Positions 36,554 through 44,758 of a stretch of DNA of 64,000 nt are shown here, piece after piece. The stretch covers positions 124,001 through 188,000 of the forward strand of contig CABHPB010000082.1 in the NCBI GenBank assembly GCA_902168115.1, in the 5' to 3' direction. The stretch's first letter is position 1. The number at the start of each line of letters is the position of its first letter. Source of the DNA: an uncultured Methylopila sp. GTDB lineage: Bacteria; Pseudomonadota; Alphaproteobacteria; Rhizobiales; Methylopilaceae. Position numbers and translations under genes: made by a program. The notes under the pieces were generated by a model, which was not told where the DNA came from, searched no databases, and saw only the letters and a list, made by a program, of their open reading frames with translations.

Positions 36554-38137
36554 ATGGCCGATCTGGCGTGGTGGCAGTCTGGGATCTTCTATCAGGTCTA
36601 TCCACGGTCCTTTCAGGACAGCGACGGAGACGGGGTGGGCGACCTCGATGGCATCCGGCGGCGCCTCGGCTACCTCAAGGCGCTCGGCGTCGACGCGGTC
36701 TGGATCTCGCCGATCTTTCCCTCGCCGATGGCGGACTTCGGCTACGACGTCAGCGACTATTGCGACATCCACCCGCTGTTCGGGGATCTCGCCGGTTTCG
36801 ACCGGCTCGTCGCGGAGGCCCATGCGCTCGGCCTGAAGATCGTGCTCGACTTCGTGCCGAACCACACCTCCGACGCCCATCCCTGGTTCGGCGAGAGCCG
36901 GTCGTCGCGCGAGAACCCTAAGCGCGACTGGTATGTCTGGCGAGACCCGGCGCCGGGCGGCGGCCCTCCCAACAACTGGATGTCGAATTTCGGCGGCCCG
37001 GCCTGGGCGTATGACGAGGCCAGCGGGCAATACTACTACCACGCCTTCCTGACGGAGCAGCCGGATCTCAACTGGCGCAATCCGCAGGTGCGCGCGGCGA
37101 TGAACGACGTGCTGCGCTTCTGGATGCGGCGCGGCGTCGACGGCTTCCGCGTCGACGTCATCTGGCATCTTCTAAAGGACAGGGATTTCCGCGACGACCC
37201 GCTCAATCCCGACTACCGGGAGGGCGAGGCCGACATCCGCCGCGTCCTGCAGACGCGCTCGACGGACCAGCCGGACGTGCATGGCGTCGTCGCCGAACTT
37301 CGCGCCACGCTCGAAGAATTCGGCGACCGCGTGCTGATCGGCGAGATCTACCTGCCGGTCGACAGGCTGGTGGCCTATTACGGCAGAGACCTCGGCGGGG
37401 CGCATCTGCCGTTCAATTTCCATCTCATCCTCGCCGAGTGGAACGCGCGTGGCCTCGCACGGCTCATCGACGCCTATGAGGCGGCGCTGCCCGAGGGCGG
37501 CTGGCCGAACTGGGTGCTCGGCAATCACGACCAGCCGAGGGTCGCAACCCGCATCGGACCGCGCCAGGCGCGCGTCGCCGCCATGCTGCTGCTGACGCTG
37601 CGCGGCACGCCGACCATGTATTACGGCGACGAGATCGCGCTCGAGAACGTTCCGGTGCCGACAGCACAGGCGCAGGATCCCTGGGAGCGGAACGAGCCGG
37701 GGCTCGGCCGCGACCCGGAGCGCACGCCGATGCAATGGGACGAAGGCGGCGCTGCGGGCTTCACGAACGGGCGGCCATGGCTTCCGCTGAGCGCCGACCA
37801 CGACGCGCGCAACGTCGCCGTCCTCGACGGGGACCCGAGGTCCATCCTGTCGCTTTATCGCCGTCTCATTGCGTTGCGGCAGGACCCGATCCTGCGCGCC
37901 GGCGCGTATCATGCGGTGGAGGCCGCCGGCGACATCCTGGCCTATGAGCGCCGTCTCGACGGGCGACGCTGGCTGGTCGCGCTCAATCTCGGACCCGGCG
38001 AGCAGAGTCTCGCGCTTCCCGAACATGGCGCGCCGACGGGCGAGTTGCTGTTGTCCACGTTCATGGATCGCGCCGGTCCCGTCGCCGAGACGCTCCGGCT
38101 CCGCCCCGACGAAGGCGCCCTTGTGAGGCTCGCCTGA
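36554..38137 (+). CDS. GH13 alpha-glucosidase
   Basis: 527-residue alpha-amylase-superfamily enzyme. Start at 36554 ([10 protein letters not shown]) with CGGAG upstream. Conserved regions: [54 protein letters not shown] (nucleophile Asp), [18 protein letters not shown] (acid/base Glu) and [16 protein letters not shown] (third Asp). The C-terminal beta domain is present. The oligo-1,6-glucosidase/maltase subgroup fits the length and [12 protein letters not shown]. No signal peptide, so it is cytosolic; likely substrates are maltose, trehalose-derived or sucrose-type glucosides. It stands alone without sugar-transport genes. Confidence 0.93.
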   Translation: MADLAWWQSGIFYQVYPRSFQDSDGDGVGDLDGIRRRLGYLKALGVDAVWISPIFPSPMADFGYDVSDYCDIHPLFGDLAGFDRLVAEAHALGLKIVLDFVPNHTSDAHPWFGESRSSRENPKRDWYVWRDPAPGGGPPNNWMSNFGGPAWAYDEASGQYYYHAFLTEQPDLNWRNPQVRAAMNDVLRFWMRRGVDGFRVDVIWHLLKDRDFRDDPLNPDYREGEADIRRVLQTRSTDQPDVHGVVAELRATLEEFGDRVLIGEIYLPVDRLVAYYGRDLGGAHLPFNFHLILAEWNARGLARLIDAYEAALPEGGWPNWVLGNHDQPRVATRIGPRQARVAAMLLLTLRGTPTMYYGDEIALENVPVPTAQAQDPWERNEPGLGRDPERTPMQWDEGGAAGFTNGRPWLPLSADHDARNVAVLDGDPRSILSLYRRLIALRQDPILRAGAYHAVEAAGDILAYERRLDGRRWLVALNLGPGEQSLALPEHGAPTGELLLSTFMDRAGPVAETLRLRPDEGALVRLA

Positions 38138-38816
38138 TCGGGCGCCCGGCGCGGCGTGCAGATCCTCGCCCGGCGTCGCATCCAGGACGGATCACCCCCG
38201 CGCTAAATTGTATACTTACTTTGTAGAAAGAAGCATGCGCCGCATTGCAACACGCCCGAATATTGCAGTGCGCAAATATTCGCGCCAGTCGGCGAGTGAC
38301 ACCAATTGTCCACATCTTTGGACTTAAGCAATGATGACTAGCAGATGTTGCTTGCAGTGGAGGCTTTCCTCCCCATCATAGATTCAGAGCAAAGTGGCGA
38401 TTCGCGCGCCTGCCCGTCAAGAACGAGTGTCGACGCGCCGAACTGGTTGAAGTCGATGGAACTCAAGAACTGCAGGCGGCCGCGCCAAAGCGGCCGAACG
38501 GGAATCCTTTCTCTCGCGCGCTGGGCGCGTCGCCCGGTCCAGGCGATCCGGACCGTCGCTTCGTCGCCAGCCGAAGGCTCCGCCAAAGCTGACATCGACG
38601 ATCGTCGACTGGTCGCGCTCGAGCAGGGCTGACGCGGCCCCACCCATGACCGCCATCGCCGGCTGATCCTGCGCAGCGCCGCCCTCAAAGCGGCGCCAGA
38701 GGCGTTTTTGCCCGGGCGACCGCCTCATCCGGGCGCTCATTTTTCAGGGACCGCATCAGGCCGCCGTCGAAATGGCGGGCTGGGCCGACGTTGCGGCTGG
38801 ACACGTGATACGTCAC
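38138..38816. other. Long intergenic region with an AT-rich patch
   Basis: About 680 bases with no convincing gene. From about 38205 to 38345 the DNA is markedly AT-richer than its surroundings (TTGTATACTTACTTTGTAGAAAG and GAATATTGCAGTGCGCAAATATTC). From 38400 to 38740 it returns to high GC. There, on the minus strand, fragments such as STIVDVSFGGA in one frame and AGDEATVRIAWTGRR in another are faintly reminiscent of a frameshifted PilZ domain, but too weak to call. The final stretch before 38817 should contain the promoter of the following operon. Confidence 0.4.
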
Positions 38817-38830
38817 TGATATATTAGATG
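38817..38830 (+). promoter_or_regulatory. Putative GntR operator upstream of the hydroxylase operon
   Basis: TGATATATTAGATG is a perfect inverted copy of the 14-mer at 42420-42433 between the GntR and MFS genes. Its core, T(G/A)ATATAT(T/C)A, is a near-palindrome suited to a dimeric GntR protein. It lies about 50 bases before the start of the hydroxylase-like gene and contains TATATT, a plausible -10 hexamer, so binding would block the promoter. The functional assignment is inference. Confidence 0.65.
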
Positions 38831-38878
38831 GACGAACAGGCGTCGACCTGTCCCGGACATGTCCGAAGGAGGATCGTC

Positions 38879-39670
38879 ATGGAGATCGCCCAAAGCCCGA
38901 TGTCGGAGCGCCAGCGGCGCTACCGCGCCAACTACCGCCAGCGCGTCGCCGGCTGGTACAATGGCTTCCTGCACATCGCGATCATCTACACGATCGGTCT
39001 CACCGCGCTGTACATCTACATCTCCAACCTGAATTCCCCAACGTGGCTGGAGCTGATGACCGTCCCGGTCACCTTCCTGTTCTGCAACTTCTTCGAATGG
39101 TGGCTGCATCGTTACGTGATGCATCGGCCGTCGAGCAATCCGGTCGCGCGCGCCGTCTACAACCGGCACACGCTGCAGCATCACCAGTTCTTCACCGAGC
39201 ACGAGATGCGCTTTGCGGACCATCGCGACTACCGCGTCACCTTCTTCCCGCCTTACGCGCTCGCGACCTTCACGCTGATGTCGATTCCCGGCGCGATCGT
39301 CCTCGGCTTCCTGTTCTCGCCAAATGTCGGCTGGCTGTTCATCACGACGACGACGTCGATCTACATGATCTACGAGTTCATGCACTTCTGCTGCCATGTC
39401 GACGAGAACTGGTTCGTGCGGAACTGCCCGCTGATCAACACGAACCGTCGGCACCACACCGCCCATCACGACCAGTCGATCATGATGGAGAAGAACATGA
39501 ACCTCACCTTCCCGATCATGGACTGGCTGTTCGGGACGTCGGACCTCAACCGCGGCCTCATCGGCACGCTGTTCAACGGCTACTCAACGCGGCACGTGAA
39601 GACCGACATGCGCAAGACCTCGCGCACGCCGGGCCGCCCCGACGCGCAGCCGCTGCAGGCGGCGGAGTGA
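38879..39670 (+). CDS. Fatty acid hydroxylase / sterol desaturase superfamily membrane protein
   Basis: 263-residue integral membrane protein. Start at 38879 (MEIAQSPMSER) with GAAGGAGG upstream. Four hydrophobic segments and the His-box set of di-iron membrane hydroxylases are present: HRYVMH (about 77-82), HTLQHH (97-102), HFCCH, and NRRHHTAHHD near the C-terminal third. This superfamily uses O2 to hydroxylate or desaturate lipids, sterols, carotenoids or alkanes. The substrate is unknown; the neighbours (a PanB homologue, GntR, MFS) suggest a catabolic or modifying pathway. First gene of a plus-strand operon. Confidence 0.88.
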   Translation: MEIAQSPMSERQRRYRANYRQRVAGWYNGFLHIAIIYTIGLTALYIYISNLNSPTWLELMTVPVTFLFCNFFEWWLHRYVMHRPSSNPVARAVYNRHTLQHHQFFTEHEMRFADHRDYRVTFFPPYALATFTLMSIPGAIVLGFLFSPNVGWLFITTTTSIYMIYEFMHFCCHVDENWFVRNCPLINTNRRHHTAHHDQSIMMEKNMNLTFPIMDWLFGTSDLNRGLIGTLFNGYSTRHVKTDMRKTSRTPGRPDAQPLQAAE

Positions 39671-39680
39671 GGAGGCGGCG

Positions 39681-40070
39681 ATGGAGTCGATCGAACCGAA
39701 CACCGTGGCGCTCTGCTGGTTCGCGCTGTTTTCGGGCGTCGCGAGCCTCGGCTTCTACGTGATCGCGGGCCTGTTTCCGCTCGAGACGCGGCCGGATCTG
39801 TCGCGCAGCGCGTCCGGCGTCGCGCTGGTGGCGGCCCTCACCCTCGCCTTCCTGGCGCTTCTGGTCGGCGCGACGCTGTACGGCGCCCAGAACCTGCGCT
39901 GGACCAGCATGGTGATCGTCGGCGGGTTCGCGCTGCTGTTCGCTCCCGGGCTGTTCAACGCCTGGCCGGCCGAGCAGCGGGACGGACGCGCGGGTCTTGC
40001 GGGTCTGCTCGCAATCACGCTCGTCGCGATCGGCGGACTTCAGGCCGTGGGCGGCGTCTACGGCGCCTGA
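39681..40070 (+). CDS. Hypothetical four-helix membrane protein
   Basis: 129 residues, starting 10 bases after the hydroxylase-like gene. Four hydrophobic helices with short loops (ALCWFALFSGVASLGFYVIAGLF, ALVAALTLAFLALLVGATLYG, MVIVGGFALLFAPGLF, LLAITLVAIGGLQAVGGVYG). No catalytic motif or recognised family. Position suggests an accessory subunit or partner of the hydroxylase. Confidence 0.65.
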   Translation: MESIEPNTVALCWFALFSGVASLGFYVIAGLFPLETRPDLSRSASGVALVAALTLAFLALLVGATLYGAQNLRWTSMVIVGGFALLFAPGLFNAWPAEQRDGRAGLAGLLAITLVAIGGLQAVGGVYGA

Positions 40071-40113
40071 CCCCGGTCGCGACGACAAACAAGAAAAGTC
40101 TAGGGAGGAGACG

Positions 40114-40332
40114 ATGCCGTTCCCGATCAAAATGGGGCTGACCGTCATGGTCGGGCTCGCAGCCGTGGCAGCCTGGCTCTTCATGGGCAGACTCGGCCAG
40201 ACCGGCCCCCAATGGGCCCTTATCTTCCTTGGCCCCTTCACGATGGGGAGCCTGTGGATCTTTCCCGAGGTCATGCGCTCCAAGGCCGACAACCAGCCGA
40301 TCGGGCGCGATGCGGCGGGACGGGCGCGATGA
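40114..40332 (+). CDS. Small two-helix membrane protein
   Basis: 72 residues; ATG at 40114 preceded by GGGAGGAG. Two hydrophobic segments (KMGLTVMVGLAAVAAWLFMG and WALIFLGPFTMGSLWIF) and a polar tail. Its TGA overlaps the ATG of the DUF6166 gene. No family recognised. The strong ribosome site and tight packing support it as a real member of the operon. Confidence 0.65.
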   Translation: MPFPIKMGLTVMVGLAAVAAWLFMGRLGQTGPQWALIFLGPFTMGSLWIFPEVMRSKADNQPIGRDAAGRAR

Positions 40333-40634
40333 AGACCTATTTCGGAGACCGGACGATCGACGGCGTCGCCGTTCTTGTCGACGGCCAGCGGCTCGAACCG
40401 CATGACGAGCTCAAGAACCACGCCGGCAAGGACTTCGAATGGTCCTATGAAGGCGAGGCGCCGCGGCAGCTCGCCTTCGCGCTGCTCTACGACCATCTCG
40501 GCGACGCCGGACGCGCCGACGCGCTGACGGAGCGGTTCATGCGCGACGTCGTCGCCAACTTCCAGAACGAGTGGGAGATGACGACCGCCGACATCGACCG
40601 CGTGATCTCTGGATACGGCGCGGCCGCGGCCTGA
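40329..40634 (+). CDS. DUF6166 domain protein
   Basis: 101-residue soluble protein, ATGA-coupled to the preceding gene. The DUF6166 pattern is clear: MKTYFGDRTIDGVAVLVDGQ, LKNHAGKDFEWSYEGEAPRQLAFALLYDHLGDAGRADAL, then ERFMRDVVANFQNEWEMTTADIDRVI. The family occurs widely, often near mobile or accessory genes; function unknown. In this operon it lies between small membrane proteins and the PanB homologue. Confidence 0.75.
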   Translation: MKTYFGDRTIDGVAVLVDGQRLEPHDELKNHAGKDFEWSYEGEAPRQLAFALLYDHLGDAGRADALTERFMRDVVANFQNEWEMTTADIDRVISGYGAAAA

Positions 40635-40711
40635 AAGGCCGACGCGTCGAGGCGGCGCTCGCTAACCTCCTGAAGCGCGCAATCAAGGCCTGAAGCTTTC
40701 AAAGGACAGTC

Positions 40712-41590
40712 ATGGACGCGCTCGCCAAGCCGACCCGCGAAAAGCGGACGATTCTCGAAATCCGCGCCTCGAAGACCACCGGCGAGAAGATGGTCTACAT
40801 GTCGGTGCCGGACTACACCTCGGCCAAGTGGGCCGAGATGGCGGGCGTCGATGTGGCCGTCGTCGGCGACAGCCTCGCCATGATCGCGCATGGCCACGCC
40901 AGCACCATCCCGGCGACGATGGACATGATGGTGATGCACGCCCAGGCCATCCGGCGCGGGGCCCAGAACACCTTCGTGCTCGGCTGCATGCCCTATCAGA
41001 GCTACAGCACCGTCGACCGCGCCCTGACCAACGCGACGCGCTTCATGCAGGAGGCGCTGACCGACGCGGTGAAGCCGCAGGGCGGCAAATCCCAGGCGCA
41101 TATCCTGAAGGCGCTGGTCGACGCCGGCATCCCGACGGCGTCGCATATCGGGCTGACGCCGCACACGATCGCGAACTTCGGCGGCTTCAAGATCCAGGGC
41201 AAGACGGCGGACGCCGCCTTCAAGATCCTCGAAGACGCTCTCGCGATCGAGGACGCCGGCTGCTTCATGCTGGAGTTCGAGGCCGTGCCAGCGCGCATCG
41301 CGAAGCTGATCTCCGAGCAGCTGACGATCCCGACCATCGGCATCGGGGCGGGCGTCGGGACCGACGGCCAGATCCTGCTCTGCCACGACCTGCTCGGCGT
41401 CTTCACCGACTTCAAGCCGAAGTTCACCAAGCGCTACGCCAACCTGACCGAGGTCGCGGTGGCGGGCGTCGCGGCCTATGTGCGCGACGTGAAGTCGGGC
41501 GCTTTCCCCGACGATGACCACTCCTATTCCGTGAAGGACGAGGAGTTCGAGAAGTTCGCGACGATGGTAGAGCGACGCCGTCAGCTGTGA
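40712..41590 (+). CDS. PanB-like (ketopantoate hydroxymethyltransferase family) protein with altered metal site
   Basis: 292-residue TIM-barrel protein of the PanB/PEP-mutase superfamily. Family features: VGDSLAMIAHGHASTIPATMD with Asp53 (E. coli PanB Asp45), GLTPHTIANFGGFKIQG, MLEFEAVPARIA with Glu190 (the catalytic Glu181 equivalent), PTIGIGAGVGTDGQILLCHDLLG. Two Mg2+ ligands of E. coli PanB are replaced: Asp84 by Cys92 (LGCMPY) and Glu114 by Gln123 (VKPQGG); the Lys is retained (Lys121). It also lies outside any pan operon. I infer a related aldol or lyase reaction on another 2-oxoacid rather than ketopantoate synthesis. Probably co-transcribed with the genes upstream. Confidence 0.8.
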   Translation: MDALAKPTREKRTILEIRASKTTGEKMVYMSVPDYTSAKWAEMAGVDVAVVGDSLAMIAHGHASTIPATMDMMVMHAQAIRRGAQNTFVLGCMPYQSYSTVDRALTNATRFMQEALTDAVKPQGGKSQAHILKALVDAGIPTASHIGLTPHTIANFGGFKIQGKTADAAFKILEDALAIEDAGCFMLEFEAVPARIAKLISEQLTIPTIGIGAGVGTDGQILLCHDLLGVFTDFKPKFTKRYANLTEVAVAGVAAYVRDVKSGAFPDDDHSYSVKDEEFEKFATMVERRRQL

Positions 41591-41602
41591 GCGCGGCGCG
41601 CA

Positions 41603-42343
41603 TCACACGTCCAGCGTCTTCCTCGTAAAGCTCTCGATGTAGTCCATCAGCCGGTCGGACGCGGCGCCCGCCGCCGCGCCGTCGCGGCTTGCGATCGCCT
41701 CCGCGACCTCGGCATGGAGGCGCGCGGAGAGGCCGAGGTCGCCGACCTCCTTGTAGTGCTGGTACCAGAACCTGCGCGACAGCGCGGTCATCAGCGCGAT
41801 CGAGCGCACGGCGAATTCGTTGCGGGCGGAGGCGGCGACCAGCTGGTTGAACTCGCGGTCGAGCCGCATGAACGCCATGTCGTCCGACTGGTCGGCGGCG
41901 GCGCGCATCGCGACCGAGATCTCCTGGAACCGCACGCGCTCGCCGGGGTCGGCGCGCTCGGCGGCGAGCCGCGCGAGCAGCGCCTCGAGCACCCTACGGG
42001 TCTCGAGCAGCCTCAGCTGCGTCTTGAGGTTGATCTCCGAGACGAGGATGCCCCGGCGCGGAACGACCACCACAAGCCCGTCGCGCGACAGCCGCTGCAG
42101 GGCCTCGCGGATCGGCGTGCGGCCGATGCCAAGGCGCTCGGCGAGCGCGAGTTCGCTGAGGAAGGCCCCCGGCGGCAGCTGCAGCGTGGTGATGAGCTCC
42201 TCGAGCTCGATATAGGCGCGGTCGGTGAGCGTCAGCGCGCTCGCCCCGGGCCGTGCGCGCGAGCCGCGCTTGGCTGAGCCTGCGCCCTGCGTGGACCGCG
42301 ATCGCGACCGGGCGGCAGAGGCGTTCATGGGGGGCGTCCGCAT
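41603..42343 (-). CDS. GntR-family transcriptional regulator (FCD effector domain)
   Basis: About 246 residues. After a Ser/Arg-rich N-terminal tail, the winged helix domain reads YIELEELITTLQLPPGAFLSELALAERLGIGRTPIREALQRLSRDGLVVVVPRRGILVSEI; GRTPIREAL is the GntR recognition helix. An all-helical FCD domain follows, with RLDREFNQLVAASARN and RFWYQHYKEVGDLGLSARLHAEVAEAI carrying candidate metal/ligand His and Asp. The start at 42343 was chosen over 42409 because the latter would almost abut the operator at 42420; this is not certain. Likely represses its own promoter, the MFS gene and the hydroxylase operon. Confidence 0.9.
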   Translation of the reverse strand: MRTPPMNASAARSRSRSTQGAGSAKRGSRARPGASALTLTDRAYIELEELITTLQLPPGAFLSELALAERLGIGRTPIREALQRLSRDGLVVVVPRRGILVSEINLKTQLRLLETRRVLEALLARLAAERADPGERVRFQEISVAMRAAADQSDDMAFMRLDREFNQLVAASARNEFAVRSIALMTALSRRFWYQHYKEVGDLGLSARLHAEVAEAIASRDGAAAGAASDRLMDYIESFTRKTLDV

Positions 42344-42419
42344 ATCAGAATCGTCTCGGACTCTTAGCATCCTGCCCGGCGACGCGCCATGGAGGCTTGC
42401 TGCATCCATCAGCAGCCGA

Positions 42420-42433
42420 CATCTAATATATCA
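42420..42433 (-). promoter_or_regulatory. Putative GntR operator between gntR and MFS genes
   Basis: CATCTAATATATCA (plus strand) is the exact reverse complement of the 14-mer at 38817-38830. It lies upstream of the regulator (minus) and about 70 bases upstream of the MFS transporter (plus), positioned to control both. Two exact copies of an AT-rich 14-mer within 3.6 kb of high-GC DNA are very unlikely by chance. Inference from pattern; protein binding not shown. Confidence 0.65.
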
Positions 42434-42502
42434 ATTGCATTTCTGATGGCTCGCGACTAGCGTGACGATCAACCAATCATAAAAATTGATGGGAGGATCA
42501 GC

Positions 42503-43912
42503 ATGTCCGATATCACGCTGCCGACAGGCGGCGCGGCAGCGGGGGTCCTCCCCGCCGCCTCCACCGCCAGCGACGTCATGATCGCCGCGCGGCTCGATCG
42601 TCTGCCGATGACCGGCTACCAGAAGATGATCTTCGCGATCATCGCGACCGCCTGGTTCTTCGACTCGATCGACCTCGGCTCGCTGACCTTCCTGCTCGGC
42701 TCCATCAAGACCGAGTTCAACCTCTCGACGGCGCAGGCCGGCTTCCTGTCGTCGATGAGCTTCCTCGGCATGTTCCTCGGCGCCGCGATCTCGGGGATGG
42801 CCGCCGACCGGCTCGGCCGCAAGCTCGTGTTCCAGATCTCGATGATCTTCTGGGGCGCGGGCAGCCTCTGGTGCTACTACGCGCCCGACCCGCAGACGCT
42901 CGGCTACGCCCGCCTGCTGCTCGGCTTCGGCATGGGCATGGAGTTCCCTGTCGCTCTCGCGATCGTCTCGGAATTCGTGCCGACCAAGAAGCGCGGACGC
43001 TATCTCGCGATCCTCGAAGGCTTCTGGCCGCTCGGCTTCATCGCGGCGGGCCTGCTCAGCTGGTTCTTCCTCACTCACTTCACCTGGCGCGAAATGTTCC
43101 TCTGCCAAGCGATCCCCGCGCTCTTCCTCTTCGTCGTGCGCTTCTTCGTGCCCGAGAGCCCGCGCTGGCTCGCCGACCAGGGCCGGGCCGAGGAGGCCGA
43201 GAAGGTGATGGCCGACATCGAGCGCAAGGTGGTGGCCCGCCTTCCGGCCGGGACGACCCTCGACGAGCCGAAGCCGGTCGTCGCGGTCGCCAAGGGCGCG
43301 CGCCGCTTCTCGTTCCTCGAGCTCTGGAGCGGTGAATACGCCAGCCGCACCGTGATGATCTGGCTGGTCTGGTTCTTCGCGCTGCTCGGCTTCTACGGCC
43401 TAACAACCTGGCTCGGCGCGCTGCTGCAGGCGCAGGGCTTCACCAACACCAAGTCGACCGAATACGTCGTGCTGATCGCGCTCGCCGGCATTCCGGGCTT
43501 CATCACGGCCGCGTGGCTCGTCGACGCCTGGGGTCGCAAGGGCACCTGCGCGCTGATGCTGATCGGCTCGGCGATCGCAGCCTACGCCTATGGCAACGCG
43601 CCGAACTTCACCATGCTGATCGTGTTCGGCCTCACCATGCAGTTCTTCCTGTTCGGCATGTGGTCGACGCTCTACGCCTACACGCCCGAGCTCTACCCGA
43701 CCCGCGCGCGCGCGACCGGAGCGGGCTGCGCCTCGGCGGTCGGCCGCATCGGCTCGCTGATCGGCCCCTCGGTCATCGGCGTGGTGCTGCCGACGCTGGG
43801 CTCGGCCGGCGTGTTCGCGCTCGGCGCCGGCTCCTTCGTGATCGCGGCGATCGCGGTGCTGACGCTCGGCGTCGAAACCAAGGGCAAATCGCTCGAGGCG
43901 ATCTCGGGCTGA
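42503..43912 (+). CDS. MFS transporter, sugar/aromatic-acid porter-like
   Basis: 469 residues, 12 helices. Features: ATAWFFDSIDLGSLTFLLGSI in helix 1, AAISGMAADRLGRKLVFQISM (the MFS D-R-G-R-K loop), RLLLGFGMGMEFPVALAIVSEFVPTKKRGR, RFFVPESPRWLADQGRAEEAEKV (PESPRWL, the sugar-porter-like mid-loop) and LYAYTPELYPTRARATGAGCASAVGRIGS. It resembles NiaP/aromatic-acid:H+ symporters. The GntR operator upstream and divergent regulator imply uptake of the substrate of the neighbouring pathway. A GGGAGGATC site precedes the ATG. Confidence 0.92.
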   Translation: MSDITLPTGGAAAGVLPAASTASDVMIAARLDRLPMTGYQKMIFAIIATAWFFDSIDLGSLTFLLGSIKTEFNLSTAQAGFLSSMSFLGMFLGAAISGMAADRLGRKLVFQISMIFWGAGSLWCYYAPDPQTLGYARLLLGFGMGMEFPVALAIVSEFVPTKKRGRYLAILEGFWPLGFIAAGLLSWFFLTHFTWREMFLCQAIPALFLFVVRFFVPESPRWLADQGRAEEAEKVMADIERKVVARLPAGTTLDEPKPVVAVAKGARRFSFLELWSGEYASRTVMIWLVWFFALLGFYGLTTWLGALLQAQGFTNTKSTEYVVLIALAGIPGFITAAWLVDAWGRKGTCALMLIGSAIAAYAYGNAPNFTMLIVFGLTMQFFLFGMWSTLYAYTPELYPTRARATGAGCASAVGRIGSLIGPSVIGVVLPTLGSAGVFALGAGSFVIAAIAVLTLGVETKGKSLEAISG

Positions 43913-43941
43913 CCCCCAGTCAGCCGGATCCGCCCCGGCCT

Positions 43942-43969
43942 GCGTCGGTCGGCCTACGCCGGCCGACGC
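43942..43969 (+). terminator. Hairpin after the MFS gene
   Basis: GCGTCGGTCGGC (43942-43953) and GCCGGCCGACGC (43958-43969) form a 12-bp stem with one T-G pair and a four-base loop, 30 bases past the MFS stop, followed by TTGCC. Likely transcription terminator of the MFS gene although the U-tract is minimal. Confidence 0.5.
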
Positions 43970-44025
43970 TTGCCTGGCGCGCCTGCCCGCGCTAGCGCTC
44001 GCTTCGCCCCAAGCGCGAGCGTTCC

Positions 44026-44577
44026 ATGGAATTCATCAGGCTCGACATTCCGGACGTCGTCGAGATCCGCCCAAGGCGGTTCGAGGACGCGCGCGGGTGG
44101 TTCGCCGAAACCTTCAAGCGCTCCGCCTTCGAGGCGGAAGGCCTCGTCGCAGAATTCCCTCAGGACAACCGCTCGCTGTCGCGCAAGCCCGGCACGGTGC
44201 GCGGCCTGCACTTCCAGCTGCCGCCCTTCGCGCAGGCCAAGCTAGTGAGCGTTGCGCGCGGCGCGATCCTCGACGTCGCGGTCGACATCCGGCGCGGCTC
44301 TCCCTCCTTCGGCCGCCATGTCGCGGTAACGCTTAGCGCCAAGAACGGAACGCTGCTCTACGTGCCGGAAGGCTTCGCGCACGGCTTCTGCACGATCGAG
44401 CCGGACACCGAGGTCATCTACAAGGTTTCGCGGCCTTACTCCGCAGCCCATGAGCGGGCCGTTTTCTGGGCCGATCCTGCGCTCGGCGTCGACTGGCCGG
44501 TCGACCGCGGCGGCGCTCTCGTATCGGAAAAGGACGTGGCCGCGCCGATGCTCTCTTCGGCTCCGGAGCTATTCTGA
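44026..44577 (+). CDS. rfbC: dTDP-4-dehydrorhamnose 3,5-epimerase
   Basis: 183-residue cupin enzyme of dTDP-L-rhamnose synthesis for surface polysaccharide. RGWFAETFKRSAFEAEGL, GTVRGLHFQLPPFAQAKLVSVARGAILDVAVDIRRGSPSFG, LLYVPEGFAHGF and YSAAHERAVFWADPALGVDWP are conserved; the His/Asp catalytic pair lies in RGLHFQ and the following segment. rfbB and rfbD are not nearby; rfbA is 4.8 kb downstream beyond two RTX genes. Confidence 0.95.
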   Translation: MEFIRLDIPDVVEIRPRRFEDARGWFAETFKRSAFEAEGLVAEFPQDNRSLSRKPGTVRGLHFQLPPFAQAKLVSVARGAILDVAVDIRRGSPSFGRHVAVTLSAKNGTLLYVPEGFAHGFCTIEPDTEVIYKVSRPYSAAHERAVFWADPALGVDWPVDRGGALVSEKDVAAPMLSSAPELF

Positions 44578-44758
44578 CGGCGCGCCGGCTGTACCGCCTC
44601 TTAAGACCGGCATTCCGACGCGCGCAGCCGACATAACGGCCAAGGGATCGTAGACCGATTGCAAGCAACGAAAGTCGATTTGTGCGCCGGCGAGCAAGAG
44701 CGCAGCATCTTGGCGTAGTCGCACAACCAGCGAATTCGGAAGGCCGGGGGGCGCTGAC

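Noticed and set aside
38338-38740. Possible decayed PilZ-domain gene on the minus strand
   Set aside because: Only two short, out-of-frame segments (STIVDVSFGGA and AGDEATVRIAWTGRR) look PilZ-like; no RxxxR motif in the right place and no intact frame. Too weak to annotate.
40712-41590. Simple annotation as ketopantoate hydroxymethyltransferase PanB
   Set aside because: Two Mg2+ ligands are substituted and the context is not pantothenate synthesis, so only family membership is claimed.
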